A DNA stretch of 64,000 bases from DAIOEK01 sp963828285 (GCA_963828285.1 CAWHEB010000002.1:1302001-1366000), one strand, 5' to 3'; counted from the stretch's first letter, positions 25,935 through 34,769 are shown. Program-made: numbers and translations. Notes: generated by a model from the letters alone, not told the origin.

Positions 25935-26294
25935 ATGTCAGAACAAGTAATTACAGTCAATAAACCTTCCCGTGTGCAGGGTATGGAAATTATTCTTTTG
26001 GTCAGTGGAGTATTCAACATCCTCGGTGGTCTCGGATTTATCTGTGGAGCATTGGTATCCATTGTTGGTGTTATCTGCCTGCCTGTGGTTGCGTTACCCC
26101 TCATCCTTGGTGTTTATGAAGTGGTTTATGCTTCAAAGCTGATGAATCACAAACAAGTAAACGCAAATGATCTGAAAACAATCGCAATCCTTGAAATCGC
26201 CACCATCATTTATGGAAATGCCATCAGTCTGGTCGCCGGCATCTTGAACCTGGTATTTCTCGACGACCAACCAGTAAAAGAGTATCTTGCTTAA
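25935..26294 (+). CDS. Small membrane protein with conserved hydrophobic pairs, function unknown
   Basis: A 119-residue protein with a hydrophilic start, two tightly spaced hydrophobic segments (about residues 18-40 and 43-65) rich in Gly, and a third near 85-108. The general look is that of small DUF4064-like or Tic20-like membrane proteins, but I cannot assign a family. The start at ATG 25935 is clear: AGGAG lies at 25922-25926, and an earlier in-frame ATG has no such site. A bidirectional terminator follows 15 bases after the stop. Confidence 0.6.
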   Translation: MSEQVITVNKPSRVQGMEIILLVSGVFNILGGLGFICGALVSIVGVICLPVVALPLILGVYEVVYASKLMNHKQVNANDLKTIAILEIATIIYGNAISLVAGILNLVFLDDQPVKEYLA

Positions 26295-26308
26295 TCAGTG
26301 GGGAAAAT

Positions 26309-26340
26309 AAAGACACCCGTGAAAAATCACGGGTGTCTTT
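26309..26340. terminator. Bidirectional terminator between small membrane gene and DHOD-like gene
   Basis: A perfect 14-bp stem (AAAGACACCCGTGA and its complement) with a four-A loop, ending in T residues in both directions, between two convergent genes. Confidence 0.92.
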
Positions 26341-26355
26341 GATTCTAATCCGAGA

Positions 26356-27360
26356 TCAATAGATCCGATTATTATAAGTCTGTAAGGCTTTCATATAATT
26401 TCCGCGTTCAAAAGCAGCAGGATCGGACACAGATTTCTGGCTCATCGCACCAAGCATCTCGGCAACCGACTCATACTCGTGTTCCACCATCCACTTGGTA
26501 TATTCAGACAAAATACCAACGGCTCTGCTTGGTCCTTTTTCAACGAATTCCGAAGCAACCATACTGATGGCAGCTCCAGCCAGAGTTGCCTTGACCATAT
26601 CTTCACCGGTATGGACTCCACCAGTAAGGGCAAGGGAAGCATTGATCCTTCCAAACAGGATGGCAACCCATCGTAACGGGAGGATTAATTCAGCAGATGT
26701 AGACAGAGAAAGGGATGGTATGACTTCCATTTTATCCAGATCGAAATCCGGCTGGATGAACCGGTTAAATAACACCAGACCATCCGCTCCTGCTGATACC
26801 ACATCAGCCGTAAAATTGGGCAGGGAGGTGAATGAAGCGCTCAGTTTTACACCCAGTGGAATCTTTATTGCAGCTCTGATGTCCTTCACCAGCCGCACAT
26901 ATGATTTTTCCAATTCAACAGCAGTTAAGTTTAGTTGTGTTGGAATATAGTAAAAGTTTAATTCCAATGCATCTGCACCAGCATCCTGAATTTTGCGGGC
27001 ATATTCCACCCAACCACCGCTGGAAATTCCATTCAAACTGCCTATGACAGGGAGGTTGGTTCCGCGTTTCAGACTTTCAATTTGGGACAGATATCCTTCA
27101 GGTCCAACATTGTATTTTTCCATATCAGGGAAGTAACTCATGGCTTCCTGGAAGGAATCGGTGCCAAACGAAAGGAAATGATCCAATTCTCTGCTGTCAT
27201 GCAATATCTGCTCTTCAAAGAGTGAGTACATGACTATTGCCGAAACACCCGCATCTTCTAATTTTTTGACATTCTCAATCTTTTTTGACATTGGTGAAGC
27301 GGATGCCACCAACGGATTCGCTAATTTGAGTCCCATATAAGTTGTGGTTAAATCTGTCAT
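26356..27360 (-). CDS. Dihydroorotate dehydrogenase-like flavoprotein linked to nifJ
   Basis: A 334-residue TIM-barrel protein of the dihydroorotate/dihydropyrimidine dehydrogenase family. Features are Gly-Leu-Lys-Leu-Ala-Asn-Pro-Leu-Val-Ala-Ser-Ala-Ser-Pro near the start, Asn-Phe-Tyr-Tyr in the FMN region, Lys-Leu-Ser-Ala-Ser-Phe, and a Gly-Gly-Val-His-Thr-Gly-Glu-Asp phosphate loop. This DHOD-like subgroup is often found beside pyruvate:ferredoxin oxidoreductase genes, as here, and is unlikely to be the pyrimidine-pathway enzyme. The substrate is unknown. The start at 27360 has GGGAGG upstream and excludes an ATG at 27390 that lies inside a hairpin. Confidence 0.8.
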   Translation of the reverse strand: MTDLTTTYMGLKLANPLVASASPMSKKIENVKKLEDAGVSAIVMYSLFEEQILHDSRELDHFLSFGTDSFQEAMSYFPDMEKYNVGPEGYLSQIESLKRGTNLPVIGSLNGISSGGWVEYARKIQDAGADALELNFYYIPTQLNLTAVELEKSYVRLVKDIRAAIKIPLGVKLSASFTSLPNFTADVVSAGADGLVLFNRFIQPDFDLDKMEVIPSLSLSTSAELILPLRWVAILFGRINASLALTGGVHTGEDMVKATLAGAAISMVASEFVEKGPSRAVGILSEYTKWMVEHEYESVAEMLGAMSQKSVSDPAAFERGNYMKALQTYNNRIY

Positions 27361-27380
27361 ACTTTCCTCCCATGAAACGA

Positions 27381-27405
27381 GCAGGGGCATGATGAATGCC
27401 CCTGC
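27381..27405. other. Intercistronic hairpin between nifJ and DHOD-like gene
   Basis: A perfect 10-bp inverted repeat GCAGGGGCAT / ATGCCCCTGC with a five-base loop, 16 bases after the nifJ stop and 20 bases before the next start on the minus strand. There is no U-tract in either direction, so it is more likely to be an mRNA-stability or partial-attenuation element than a full terminator. Confidence 0.65.
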
Positions 27406-27421
27406 GTTGATTTATCTTTAA

Positions 27422-30400
27422 TCAAGATTCTTCTTGTTTGTATTGTATGGCTGCCATCTGACGGTAGAGATCCAATTTCTTCCTTACGTCTTCTTTGGCA
27501 TCTTTCAGAAGGGTTTCTGCACGCTGTTCGTCTGCCTGAACCAGCATTCGGTATCGTGTCTCGTTGTAAACGTAATCTTCCAACGGAATGCTCGGATCTT
27601 TGGAGTCCACTGTCAACGGATTCTTGCCTTCATCTGCTAATGCAGGGTTATAGCGGTATAAAGGCCAGAAACCAGAGTTGACAGCAGCTTTTTGCTGATC
27701 CAATCCCTTGCTCATATCGATACCGTGGGCAATACAATGAGAGTATGCAATGATCAAGGATGGACCTTCATAGGCTTCAGCTTCGAGCATGGCTTTCAGG
27801 GTGTGTTGATCATTAGCGCCCATGGCTATACGGGCAACATAAACATAACCATAAGCCATCGCGATCAATCCAAGATCTTTCTTGGGCAATCCCTTACCTT
27901 TGGCGGCAAATTTGGCGACTGCAGCCCGGGGAGTGGATTTTGAAGCCTGACCGCCGGTGTTTGAGTAGACTTCGGTATCCAGTACCAGGATATTAACATT
28001 ACGACCGGAAGCGATTACATGGTCCAGACCGCCGTAACCAATATCATAAGCCCAGCCATCACCACCCAGGATCCAGACACTCTTCTTTACCAGGTCGTCC
28101 ACCAGAGAAAGCAGGTTACGGGCACGGGCATCATCCATTTTGGAAAGTTTGTTTTTCAATTCAACAACACGCAATCGCTGCTGGGCTATGCCAGCATCGG
28201 TTGTCTGATCCGCGCTGACAATACTATTCACCAGATCATCGCCAATCTGCGAACGCAAACTCTGGAGCAATTCCATGGCATATTCGATATGCTTGTCCAG
28301 TGTCAGGCGCATTCCCAACCCAAACTCGGCATTATCTTCAAATAGGGAGTTCGACCAGGATGGACCGCGTCCTTCTTTATTGGATGCCCATGGAGTTGTA
28401 GGCAGATTACCACCATAAATGGATGAGCAGCCTGTCGCATTGGCGATCAAGGTTCGGTCACCGAATAACTGCGAGAGAAGTTTTACATACGGAGTCTCGC
28501 CACAACCAGCGCAGGCACCAGAGAATTCAAACAAAGGTTGTAAGAGTTGGGAGTTTTTGACTGTGGTGGGTTGGAAGAGGGATCGGTCTGCTTCGGGTAG
28601 TCCGAGGAAGAAATCCCAGTTCTTAGCTTCCTGTTCGCGTAAAGGTGGTTGATCAGCCATGTTGATTGCTTTACGGCCAATTTGGGTCTTATCCTTTGCC
28701 GGGCAAGCTTCAACACAAAGAGCACATCCGGTGCAGTCTTCTGGAGCAACCTGAATGGTGAATTTCATATCCGGCAGTTCTTTAAATTTTGCATCAATGG
28801 ATTTGAATGATGCAGGTGCATCCTTCAAATTTGCCGGAGCATACACTTTTTGCCGAATTACGGCGTGTGGGCAAACAAAAGCGCATTTACCGCATTGAAT
28901 ACAAAGATCAGATTCCCATACCGGGATCTCAAGGGCAATGTTACGTTTTTCCCACTGAGAAGTGCCAACCGGGAAAGTTCCATCTACCGGCATAGCGGAT
29001 ACCGGGAGATTATCACCATCAAAGATGACCATCTTACCGAGTACATTCTTTACAAAATCTGGAGCTTTGTCAGAGATCGGTTTTCGGCGGGTTATCTTGC
29101 TATTTACAGCAGCAGGAACCTTTACTTCCTTGAGGTGAGCAAGGGTATGATCAACTGCGTCAAAGTTTTGCTTTACAACAGCATCGCCGCGTTTCCCGTA
29201 GGTTTTCTTAATGGATTTCTTGATCTCTTCGATCGCCTCATCGCGTGGAAGAACCCCGCTGATGGCAAAGAAACAGGTCTGCATGATGGTATTGACACGG
29301 TTGCCCATGCCAGTCATCTCTGCGATCTTATAGCCATCGATCACATAGAATTTGAGTTTCTTCTCGATGATATCTTTTTGTACTTCGCTAGGAAGGTGAT
29401 TCCAGACCTCATCAGCATCAAAGGTTGAATTCAACAGGAAGGTCGCGCCATTGGCTGCGGTCTTGAGCATATCGAACCGCTCAAGGAAGGAAAATTGGTG
29501 ACAGGCGACGAATTGTGCGTGGTTGATAAGATATGGCGCCTTGATTGGGGTTGGACCAAATCGAAGATGAGATACCGTCACCGTGCCAGACTTCTTTGAA
29601 TCATAGTAGAAGTATCCTTGAGCGAAATTGTTGGTCTCTTCGCCAATGATCTTGATCGAATTCTTATTCGCACCAACTGTACCGTCCGCTCCCAGACCAT
29701 AGAACATGCACTGGACGGTCTTTGCATCCAGAATGGTCAAAGTGGGATCGAAATCCAGGCTGGTATGGGAGACATCATCGAAGATACCGATGGTGAAATG
29801 ATTTTTCGGAGCGGATTTCTTTAGCTCGTCGAATACAGCTTTGACCATCCCCGGAGTAAATTCTTTGGATGATAATCCGTACCGTCCGCCTACGATCACA
29901 GGCATGGATTTGAATGGAGCAATTCCCTTGGCAATAGCTTCAGAAATTGCAGTGGTCACATCCAGGTAGAGTGGTTCACCGCCAGCGCCGGGTTCCTTGG
30001 TACGGTCCAATACAGCCACACTCTTGGTGGTAGCAGGCAAAGATTTGACAAACAATTCCATCGGGAATGGGCGGTAAAGGTGAACATTGAGAACGCCCAC
30101 TTTCTCGCCTTTTGCATTTAAGTATTTGGCTGTATCGGCTGCGGTTTCAGCACCTGAACCCATCATGATGATGACACGATCCGCATCGGCTGCCCCGTAA
30201 TAATCATACAAGTGGTATTCACGTCCGGTCAATTTTGCAAATGCGTCCATCGTCGATTGAACGATCTCAGGAGTGGCTTCGTAATACGGATTCACGGTCT
30301 CGCGACCTTGGAAATAAACGTCTGGATTCTGGGCTGTTCCACGCAGGACAGGCTTATTGGGAGTGAGTCCCCGTAAACGGTGTTCGAATACAGCTTTTTC

Positions 30401-30988
30401 GTCGATCAAGGCTTTGATGGTTTCGTCATCTACCAGTTCGATCTTGTTCACTTCTGCAGATGTACGGAAGCCATCGAAGAAATGGCAGAATGGGATTCTT
30501 GATCGTAAGGTTGCAGAATGGGCGATCAATGCCATATCCTGGGCTTCCTGTACTGAACTTGAAACCAGGAAAGCAAAACCGGTGGATCGAGCGCTCATCA
30601 CATCGGAGTGGTCACCGAAAATGGATAATGCCTGTGCAGCTAATGACCGTGCGGCAACATGGAAAACGGTCGAGGTGAGCTCACCGGCGATCTTGAACAT
30701 GTTCGGGATCATTAGCAACAACCCCTGGGACGCGGTGAACGTGGTGGTCAACGCACCTGTTTGAAGCGCACCGTGCACAGCTCCGGCTGCCCCACCTTCA
30801 GACTGCATTTCCATTACTGACGGAACAGTTCCCCAAATATTGGGTTTGTTCGTTGCTGCCCATGCATCGGAGAATTCTCCCATGCTGGATGATGGGGTGA
30901 TCGGATAGATCGCGATCACTTCACTCACTTTGTACGCCACACCGGCGACCGCCTCGTTGGCGTCTATCGTAATCATTTCTTTCTTCAT
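27422..30988 (-). CDS. nifJ: Pyruvate:ferredoxin (flavodoxin) oxidoreductase, single-chain
   Basis: A 1188-residue homodimeric-type PFOR. In order come the pyruvate/TPP-binding alpha-like domain (with Ile-Tyr-Pro-Ile-Thr-Pro-Ser-Ser near residue 27), the gamma-like and CoA-binding domains, a two-cluster ferredoxin domain (Cys-Ile-Gln-Cys-Gly-Lys-Cys and Cys-Thr-Gly-Cys-Ala-Leu-Cys, about residues 695-760), and the beta-like TPP domain with Cys-Ala-Gly-Cys-Gly-Glu-Thr and Gly-Gly-Asp-Gly-Trp-Ala-Tyr-Asp. It oxidises pyruvate to acetyl-CoA and CO2 and reduces ferredoxin or flavodoxin, the central step of clostridial-type fermentation. GGAGAT precedes the ATG on the minus strand. The DHOD-like gene follows 61 bases downstream. 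Confidence 0.97.
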   Translation of the reverse strand: MKKEMITIDANEAVAGVAYKVSEVIAIYPITPSSSMGEFSDAWAATNKPNIWGTVPSVMEMQSEGGAAGAVHGALQTGALTTTFTASQGLLLMIPNMFKIAGELTSTVFHVAARSLAAQALSIFGDHSDVMSARSTGFAFLVSSSVQEAQDMALIAHSATLRSRIPFCHFFDGFRTSAEVNKIELVDDETIKALIDEKAVFEHRLRGLTPNKPVLRGTAQNPDVYFQGRETVNPYYEATPEIVQSTMDAFAKLTGREYHLYDYYGAADADRVIIMMGSGAETAADTAKYLNAKGEKVGVLNVHLYRPFPMELFVKSLPATTKSVAVLDRTKEPGAGGEPLYLDVTTAISEAIAKGIAPFKSMPVIVGGRYGLSSKEFTPGMVKAVFDELKKSAPKNHFTIGIFDDVSHTSLDFDPTLTILDAKTVQCMFYGLGADGTVGANKNSIKIIGEETNNFAQGYFYYDSKKSGTVTVSHLRFGPTPIKAPYLINHAQFVACHQFSFLERFDMLKTAANGATFLLNSTFDADEVWNHLPSEVQKDIIEKKLKFYVIDGYKIAEMTGMGNRVNTIMQTCFFAISGVLPRDEAIEEIKKSIKKTYGKRGDAVVKQNFDAVDHTLAHLKEVKVPAAVNSKITRRKPISDKAPDFVKNVLGKMVIFDGDNLPVSAMPVDGTFPVGTSQWEKRNIALEIPVWESDLCIQCGKCAFVCPHAVIRQKVYAPANLKDAPASFKSIDAKFKELPDMKFTIQVAPEDCTGCALCVEACPAKDKTQIGRKAINMADQPPLREQEAKNWDFFLGLPEADRSLFQPTTVKNSQLLQPLFEFSGACAGCGETPYVKLLSQLFGDRTLIANATGCSSIYGGNLPTTPWASNKEGRGPSWSNSLFEDNAEFGLGMRLTLDKHIEYAMELLQSLRSQIGDDLVNSIVSADQTTDAGIAQQRLRVVELKNKLSKMDDARARNLLSLVDDLVKKSVWILGGDGWAYDIGYGGLDHVIASGRNVNILVLDTEVYSNTGGQASKSTPRAAVAKFAAKGKGLPKKDLGLIAMAYGYVYVARIAMGANDQHTLKAMLEAEAYEGPSLIIAYSHCIAHGIDMSKGLDQQKAAVNSGFWPLYRYNPALADEGKNPLTVDSKDPSIPLEDYVYNETRYRMLVQADEQRAETLLKDAKEDVRKKLDLYRQMAAIQYKQEES

Positions 30989-31190
30989 ATGGGTATCTCC
31001 AAATCTTGGAATTAACCGCCTTGGTCAGGCGGAAAGGATCAATGTCCAGACAACATTCAACTACTAAGATTACCCCCAATCATACCAGCACTTAAGTAAT
31101 ATTCATCATGATTCGACATGCGGGCTGTCATATCGGGTACAACATTGTCCCGATGAACAATACAAATTATTGCATATTTTATTGTAAAAG

Positions 31191-31733
31191 TTAAGCGGAT
31201 CCTTTTGCCCGCATTAGCATCAAACCTGCCAGGCTTTTTGCGTCTACCATCTCTCCACAGGATATCATGGCATAGGCATCCTCGATGGATATTGCTTCAA
31301 CCTCAATAAACTCATCATCGTCCTGGTCCAAAGGAGCAGGATATAGATCTTCAGCCAGGTAAAAACGCAAAAATTCTGTGGAATAACCCGGCGCCAACCA
31401 GAGATTGCCGAGATGAGTCAGTTTCCGGGCAGCCATGCCCGTCTCCTCTCTCACTTCGCGGGCAGCACATTCCAAAGGATCTTCTCCGGGATTTAATGTT
31501 CCTGCCGGCAGCTCCAGCAAAACCTGACCGGTAGCTGGCCGATACTGGTGGATAAAAAGGATCCTTCCGGTCGAATCGATTGGAATGATCGTGACTGCTC
31601 CGGGATGATCGATGATTTCATAGATGACTTCACGGCCATCTGGAGTTCTGAGGTGATCTTTGCGAAGTCTAAAAGCTCGTCCCTGAAACCCGATTTCAGA
31701 ACTGATCAAATCAAACTTTTTTATTTGGCTCAT
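31191..31733 (-). CDS. Nudix hydrolase, ADP-ribose pyrophosphatase type
   Basis: A 180-residue protein with a full Nudix box: Gly-Thr-Leu-Asn-Pro-Gly-Glu-Asp-Pro at about residue 96, ending Arg-Glu-Val-Arg-Glu-Glu-Thr-Gly. The upstream Gln-Tyr-Arg-Pro-Ala and Glu-Leu-Pro-Ala-Gly motifs and the downstream Ala-Pro-Gly-Tyr-Ser-Thr-Glu place it with ADP-ribose pyrophosphatases (NudF/YqkG type). It would hydrolyse ADP-ribose to AMP and ribose 5-phosphate; substrate choice in this family varies. Its own promoter region lies downstream of the LysM gene's terminator. Confidence 0.88.
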   Translation of the reverse strand: MSQIKKFDLISSEIGFQGRAFRLRKDHLRTPDGREVIYEIIDHPGAVTIIPIDSTGRILFIHQYRPATGQVLLELPAGTLNPGEDPLECAAREVREETGMAARKLTHLGNLWLAPGYSTEFLRFYLAEDLYPAPLDQDDDEFIEVEAISIEDAYAMISCGEMVDAKSLAGLMLMRAKGSA

Positions 31734-31749
31734 GTCAACCTCTATGATA

Positions 31750-31783
31750 ATAAAAGAATACTATCCTCAAAAAGGATAGTATT
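31750..31783 (-). terminator. Rho-independent terminator after LysM lipoprotein gene
   Basis: A perfect 11-bp stem AATACTATCCT / AGGATAGTATT with a five-base loop. On the minus strand it is followed by CTTTTATTAT. It lies between the LysM lipoprotein stop and the start of the Nudix gene. Confidence 0.8.
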
Positions 31784-31826
31784 TGGAAAGCATCTGATTA
31801 AGTTTATTCTCACCGGATAATTAATC

Positions 31827-32498
31827 TTATGGTATTTCAATGATAAGTCCGGCAGAGAGTTCATATGGCTCAGTCAATTTATTGACGACAATGATAGCCT
31901 CAGGACTGACATCGCCATAGAGACAAGCAACTGTATAGATCGTATCACCTGCACGAACAGCATATTGAGCAGGGTGAGGGAGCAGCCATCGTGAACCGCT
32001 GGACCATTTATGCCCCGATGGAATCGACAGTACGGTGCCAGCCACTGGCTGGGATTCGGTTGTCAGACTATTAAGACTGAGCAACTCTCCAATATCCATG
32101 TTGTATCTTCTTGCAATACAATATGGATTTTCTCCGGGTTTGAGCGTGTAGCTGCTTGGTCTGACAAGGGTGGGAATGGCAGGCGCTTCTGTCACCTTTC
32201 CCGGCTCCGGGGTGGCGATAATGTCAGAACCAGTAACTTCAACTGTGGCTGGGACCGCGGTTGGTGGTACCTCGGTCGGAACCGCACCTTCAACTGTCGG
32301 GGTTGCAGATGGATGCAGTACTGCCTGTTGTGTTTGAGTTTGGGCGATCAATATCTGAGCGGGATTGGATGTAGCTGTGGGATGTCCTGACGGTTTGGCA
32401 GGTTCCAATTCTTTAGTTGCGGTAGTCGCAGAGCGTTCACATCCGACTAGCACAATAGCCAAGACAATAAATGGGATAATCAGAAATGGTTTCTTCAT
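31827..32498 (-). CDS. Lipoprotein with two LysM domains
   Basis: A 223-residue exported lipoprotein. The signal peptide ends in Leu-Val-Gly-Cys (residue 19). A long Thr/Pro/Ala/Val-rich linker (about 20-112) follows, then two LysM domains: Tyr-Thr-Leu-Lys-Pro-Gly-Glu-Asn-Pro-Tyr-Cys-Ile-Ala (about 116-160) and Tyr-Ala-Val-Arg-Ala-Gly-Asp-Thr-Ile-Tyr-Thr-Val-Ala (about 178-222). LysM binds N-acetylglucosamine polymers such as peptidoglycan, so surface display of a wall-binding protein is likely. No catalytic domain is present. The linker is the kind of low-complexity spacer seen in other Anaerolineae lipoproteins. Confidence 0.85.
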   Translation of the reverse strand: MKKPFLIIPFIVLAIVLVGCERSATTATKELEPAKPSGHPTATSNPAQILIAQTQTQQAVLHPSATPTVEGAVPTEVPPTAVPATVEVTGSDIIATPEPGKVTEAPAIPTLVRPSSYTLKPGENPYCIARRYNMDIGELLSLNSLTTESQPVAGTVLSIPSGHKWSSGSRWLLPHPAQYAVRAGDTIYTVACLYGDVSPEAIIVVNKLTEPYELSAGLIIEIP

Positions 32499-32858
32499 CT
32501 TCTATGCTACTCCTAAACCTTAGGTGAGTCAGTGAAATACTCTTCCTAATGCATCAGAATAGCATAGGGATGGAAAGACGTCAAGAATTATTTAAACACA
32601 CCAATAACTTAATCAGATATGTAGACTCATGATTACGCTAAATTGGATTATCAAGACTCTATTAGTTTGGAGGAAATACTTGGAAACCGATACCGTAAAC
32701 GATTTCTCCATCAATATCCCCGGTTGGTGTTTTACAGTATTACTTCGTCTATACATCCAGCCATTTTAAAGATAGTTACAAATTCCTTTTCGGTTAATCT
32801 CAGAATCCGACATTAAAAATCCAACAAAGAAACGGTGTAATCAAAGAATCTATTGAGA
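32499..32858. other. Gene-free stretch upstream of arsR1
   Basis: About 360 AT-rich bases between the divergent LysM lipoprotein and arsR1 genes. I see no convincing gene, RNA or repeat in it. A short plus-strand frame near 32670-32820 has a run of Arg, Tyr and Phe codons but no start context or recognisable motif, so I treat it as non-coding. Confidence 0.5.
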
Positions 32859-32912
32859 TTGACAGATTGTAATCCCAGGGATAAAATCATATTCAAGGAT
32901 TTGAATATGATT
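32859..32912 (+). promoter_or_regulatory. arsR1 promoter with overlapping ArsR operator
   Basis: TTGACA (32859-32864), a 17-base spacer and TAAAAT (32882-32887) form a near-ideal sigma-70 promoter. A perfect 12-bp inverted repeat AATCATATTCAA / TTGAATATGATT (32885-32896 and 32901-32912, four-base gap) starts inside the -10 box and covers the transcript start. It contains ATATTC-N8-GAATAT, the core also found at the second arsR. Autorepression by the encoded ArsR is the natural reading. Confidence 0.8.
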
Positions 32913-32924
32913 CCGAGTTGAATT

Positions 32925-33269
32925 ATGGAAACTATGCCTATTGCAAATCAAATGCAGATTTATAAGGCACTCACACATACTGCCCGAATTGAGATATTGG
33001 ATGTATTACGTGATGGGGAACATTGTGTCTGTCATATCGAAGCTCAATTGGGTTATCGACAGGCATATATCTCTCAACAACTGGCTGTGTTACGCGAAGC
33101 AAACCTGATCAGTGACCGTCGAGATGGGTGGAATATCTTTTATCGGGTGGTGGATACCCGTGTATATGAAATTTTAGATACCGTTGTTTCGATGACCGGT
33201 TCCAAAAATGTAAAGAAAAAGAATAAAGTGGTATGCACTTGTCCCCATTGCAGTTCGAAAAATGAATAA
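32925..33269 (+). CDS. ArsR/SmtB-family metalloregulator (first copy)
   Basis: A 114-residue winged-helix repressor. The alpha-3 metal site reads Glu-His-Cys-Val-Cys-His-Ile-Glu, matching the Cys-Val-Cys box that binds As(III)/Sb(III) in ArsR. The recognition helix Tyr-Arg-Gln-Ala-Tyr-Ile-Ser-Gln-Gln-Leu follows, then Arg-Arg-Asp-Gly-Trp-Asn-Ile-Phe-Tyr-Arg. The C-terminal tail adds a second cysteine cluster, Cys-Thr-Cys-Pro-His-Cys, possibly an extra metal ligand. It heads a module with a thioredoxin-like protein and a permease. The ATG lies 12 bases after the operator; a second ATG at 32934 is also possible. Confidence 0.88.
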   Translation: METMPIANQMQIYKALTHTARIEILDVLRDGEHCVCHIEAQLGYRQAYISQQLAVLREANLISDRRDGWNIFYRVVDTRVYEILDTVVSMTGSKNVKKKNKVVCTCPHCSSKNE

Positions 33270-33283
33270 TTAGGAGATAAACA

Positions 33284-33523
33284 ATGATCAAAATAAAAGT
33301 ACTAGGCTCAGGTTGTGCGAATTGTAAGCGCCTTGAAGCAATGACCCGTAAGGTGGTTGAAAATCTCGGAATTGAAGCCGAAATAGAAAAGATCACAGAT
33401 TATGCAGAGATTATGAAATACCCAATTCTGTCTACTCCTGGATTAGTGATCCACGAAAAAGTAGTTTCTGCCGGTAGAATTCCAAGTGAAAAAGAAATCA
33501 CTGATTGGCTTACTGCAAAGTAA
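33284..33523 (+). CDS. Small thioredoxin-fold protein (redox-active disulfide protein 2 family)
   Basis: A 79-residue protein with the motif Gly-Ser-Gly-Cys-Ala-Asn-Cys-Lys-Arg-Leu at residues 8-17 and cis-Pro region Ser-Thr-Pro-Gly-Leu-Val-Ile, the pattern of the TM0996/MTH895 thioredoxin-like family. It lies 14 bases after arsR1 with AGGAG upstream. Members of this family commonly sit beside ArsR regulators and permeases of the ArsP_1/DUF318 family, as here. A role in reducing or handling a metal(loid) or a disulfide partner is inferred. Confidence 0.85.
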   Translation: MIKIKVLGSGCANCKRLEAMTRKVVENLGIEAEIEKITDYAEIMKYPILSTPGLVIHEKVVSAGRIPSEKEITDWLTAK

Positions 33524-33583
33524 TTTCTGCGAGGATATTCAGATATCCGTTTTTTCGATTTCATTTTATTCAATTCATTGAAG

Positions 33584-33740
33584 ATGATAGGATTTCCTTA
33601 TAGACCATCAACTCTCCCAACCAACTAAAAATCAGCGATTTCGCCTTTTAGGAATTCTGGTTCTTGTTACAGCATCCTGGTTTTCTGCTTATAACCTTAT
33701 TCAAACACTGGCTGATTGGATCACTTATTCCCTGCTCCGC
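33584..33740 (+). other. Upstream coding region of the permease lacking a usable start
   Basis: The permease frame stays open upstream to 33591 and encodes a convincing extra N-terminal helix (Leu-Leu-Gly-Ile-Leu-Val-Leu-Val-Thr-Ala-Ser-Trp, then Leu-Ala-Asp-Trp-Ile-Thr-Tyr-Ser-Leu-Leu), as seen in family members. It has no ATG, GTG or TTG before 33741. An ATG at 33584 lies one frame off and reads 14 codons to TAA at 33626; a one-base insertion between them would explain this. An ATA at 33600 with AGGA seven bases upstream is another, rarer option. Confidence 0.5.
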
Positions 33741-34646
33741 TTGAAGCATGGATCACATCTCGGCGAGTCGGTCGCTTTCTTTTTATACGATGTACCAAAA
33801 ATCCTGTTACTACTTTCAGGAATGATCTTCTTGATCTCAATTTTGCGTACTTTCTTCAGTCCCGAGCGGACTCGTGCTTTGTTGGGTGGAAAGCGCCAGG
33901 GAATCGGAAATGTATTAGCGGCTTTACTAGGAATAGTGACTCCCTTTTGCTCATGTTCGGCTGTACCGCTATTTATCGGTTTTGTCGAAAGCGGAATTCC
34001 ACTCGGGGTCACTTTTTCTTTCCTGATCGCCGCGCCAACGATCAACGAAGTAGCAATCGTAATGCTATTCGGCTTGTTTGGATGGAAAGTAACTGCGCTG
34101 TACATCGCATCAGGGTTGATCATTGCAATCGTTGCTGGCATGGTCATAGGGCGACTGAAATTGGAACGATACGTGGAAGATTTTGTTTGGAAGATGCAGT
34201 CTACTGGAGTTATCGAAGGGGAAATATTATCCTGGCCTGATCGTCTTCAACGCGCCTGGGAGTCGGTAAAAGAAATTGTCGGAAAAGTATGGCTGTACGT
34301 AGTGGTTGGTATTGCAGTAGGCGCGGGTATCCACGGATACGTGCCCGAATCAGCCTTGGTAGGGATCATGGGTAAACAAGCCTGGTGGTCTGTACCTGCC
34401 GCGGTATTACTGGGTATACCGTTGTATTCCAACGCAGCTGGGATCATCCCAATTGTCAGTGCCCTAATGGAAAAAGGAGCTTCATTAGGCACCGTTTTGG
34501 CTTTCATGATGTCTGTTGTTGGCTTGAGTTTACCCGAGACAATCATCCTTCGTCGGGTTCTCAAACCCCAGCTCATTGCTGTGTTTGTGGGGACCGTGGC
34601 TATTGCCATCATTATAACTGGCTACATATTTAATTTAGTCATTTAA
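33741..34646 (+). CDS. ArsP_1/YraQ-family permease (DUF318)
   Basis: A 301-residue (as numbered from TTG 33741) polytopic membrane protein with about eight helices. The family hallmark Pro-Phe-Cys-Ser-Cys-Ser-Ala-Val-Pro-Leu-Phe is at about residue 67, followed by Ala-Ala-Pro-Thr-Ile-Asn-Glu-Val. The second half repeats the pattern with Pro-Leu-Tyr-Ser-Asn-Ala-Ala-Gly and Leu-Pro-Glu-Thr-Ile-Ile-Leu. Some relatives (ArsP) export organoarsenicals; most are uncharacterised. Its place behind an ArsR with an arsenite-type Cys-Val-Cys site and a thioredoxin-like protein supports metalloid efflux. The true N-terminus is probably upstream (see 33584-33740). Confidence 0.8.
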   Translation: MKHGSHLGESVAFFLYDVPKILLLLSGMIFLISILRTFFSPERTRALLGGKRQGIGNVLAALLGIVTPFCSCSAVPLFIGFVESGIPLGVTFSFLIAAPTINEVAIVMLFGLFGWKVTALYIASGLIIAIVAGMVIGRLKLERYVEDFVWKMQSTGVIEGEILSWPDRLQRAWESVKEIVGKVWLYVVVGIAVGAGIHGYVPESALVGIMGKQAWWSVPAAVLLGIPLYSNAAGIIPIVSALMEKGASLGTVLAFMMSVVGLSLPETIILRRVLKPQLIAVFVGTVAIAIIITGYIFNLVI

Positions 34647-34754
34647 TCTTGGACTATTATTGCTTTATTATCCTTTGGTATAAGTTCGACATCTTCATAA
34701 ATCATTCATATTATATTCACATGGTCTTCATAAGACTTGGTTAAGATTACTCCA

Positions 34755-34769
34755 GGTTAATAATTAACC
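34755..34769. promoter_or_regulatory. Short palindrome upstream of DUF2202 gene
   Basis: GGTTAATAATTAACC is a perfect palindrome with a single central base, 24 bases before the ATG at 34793. It may be an operator; no known regulator is matched. Confidence 0.35.

Noticed and set aside
26356..27360. Pyrimidine-pathway dihydroorotate dehydrogenase (pyrD)
   Set aside because: It belongs to a DHOD-like subgroup beside nifJ, with no pyrimidine genes around it.
32640..32820. Possible small gene upstream of arsR1
   Set aside because: The open stretch lacks a start context, ribosome site and any recognisable motif.
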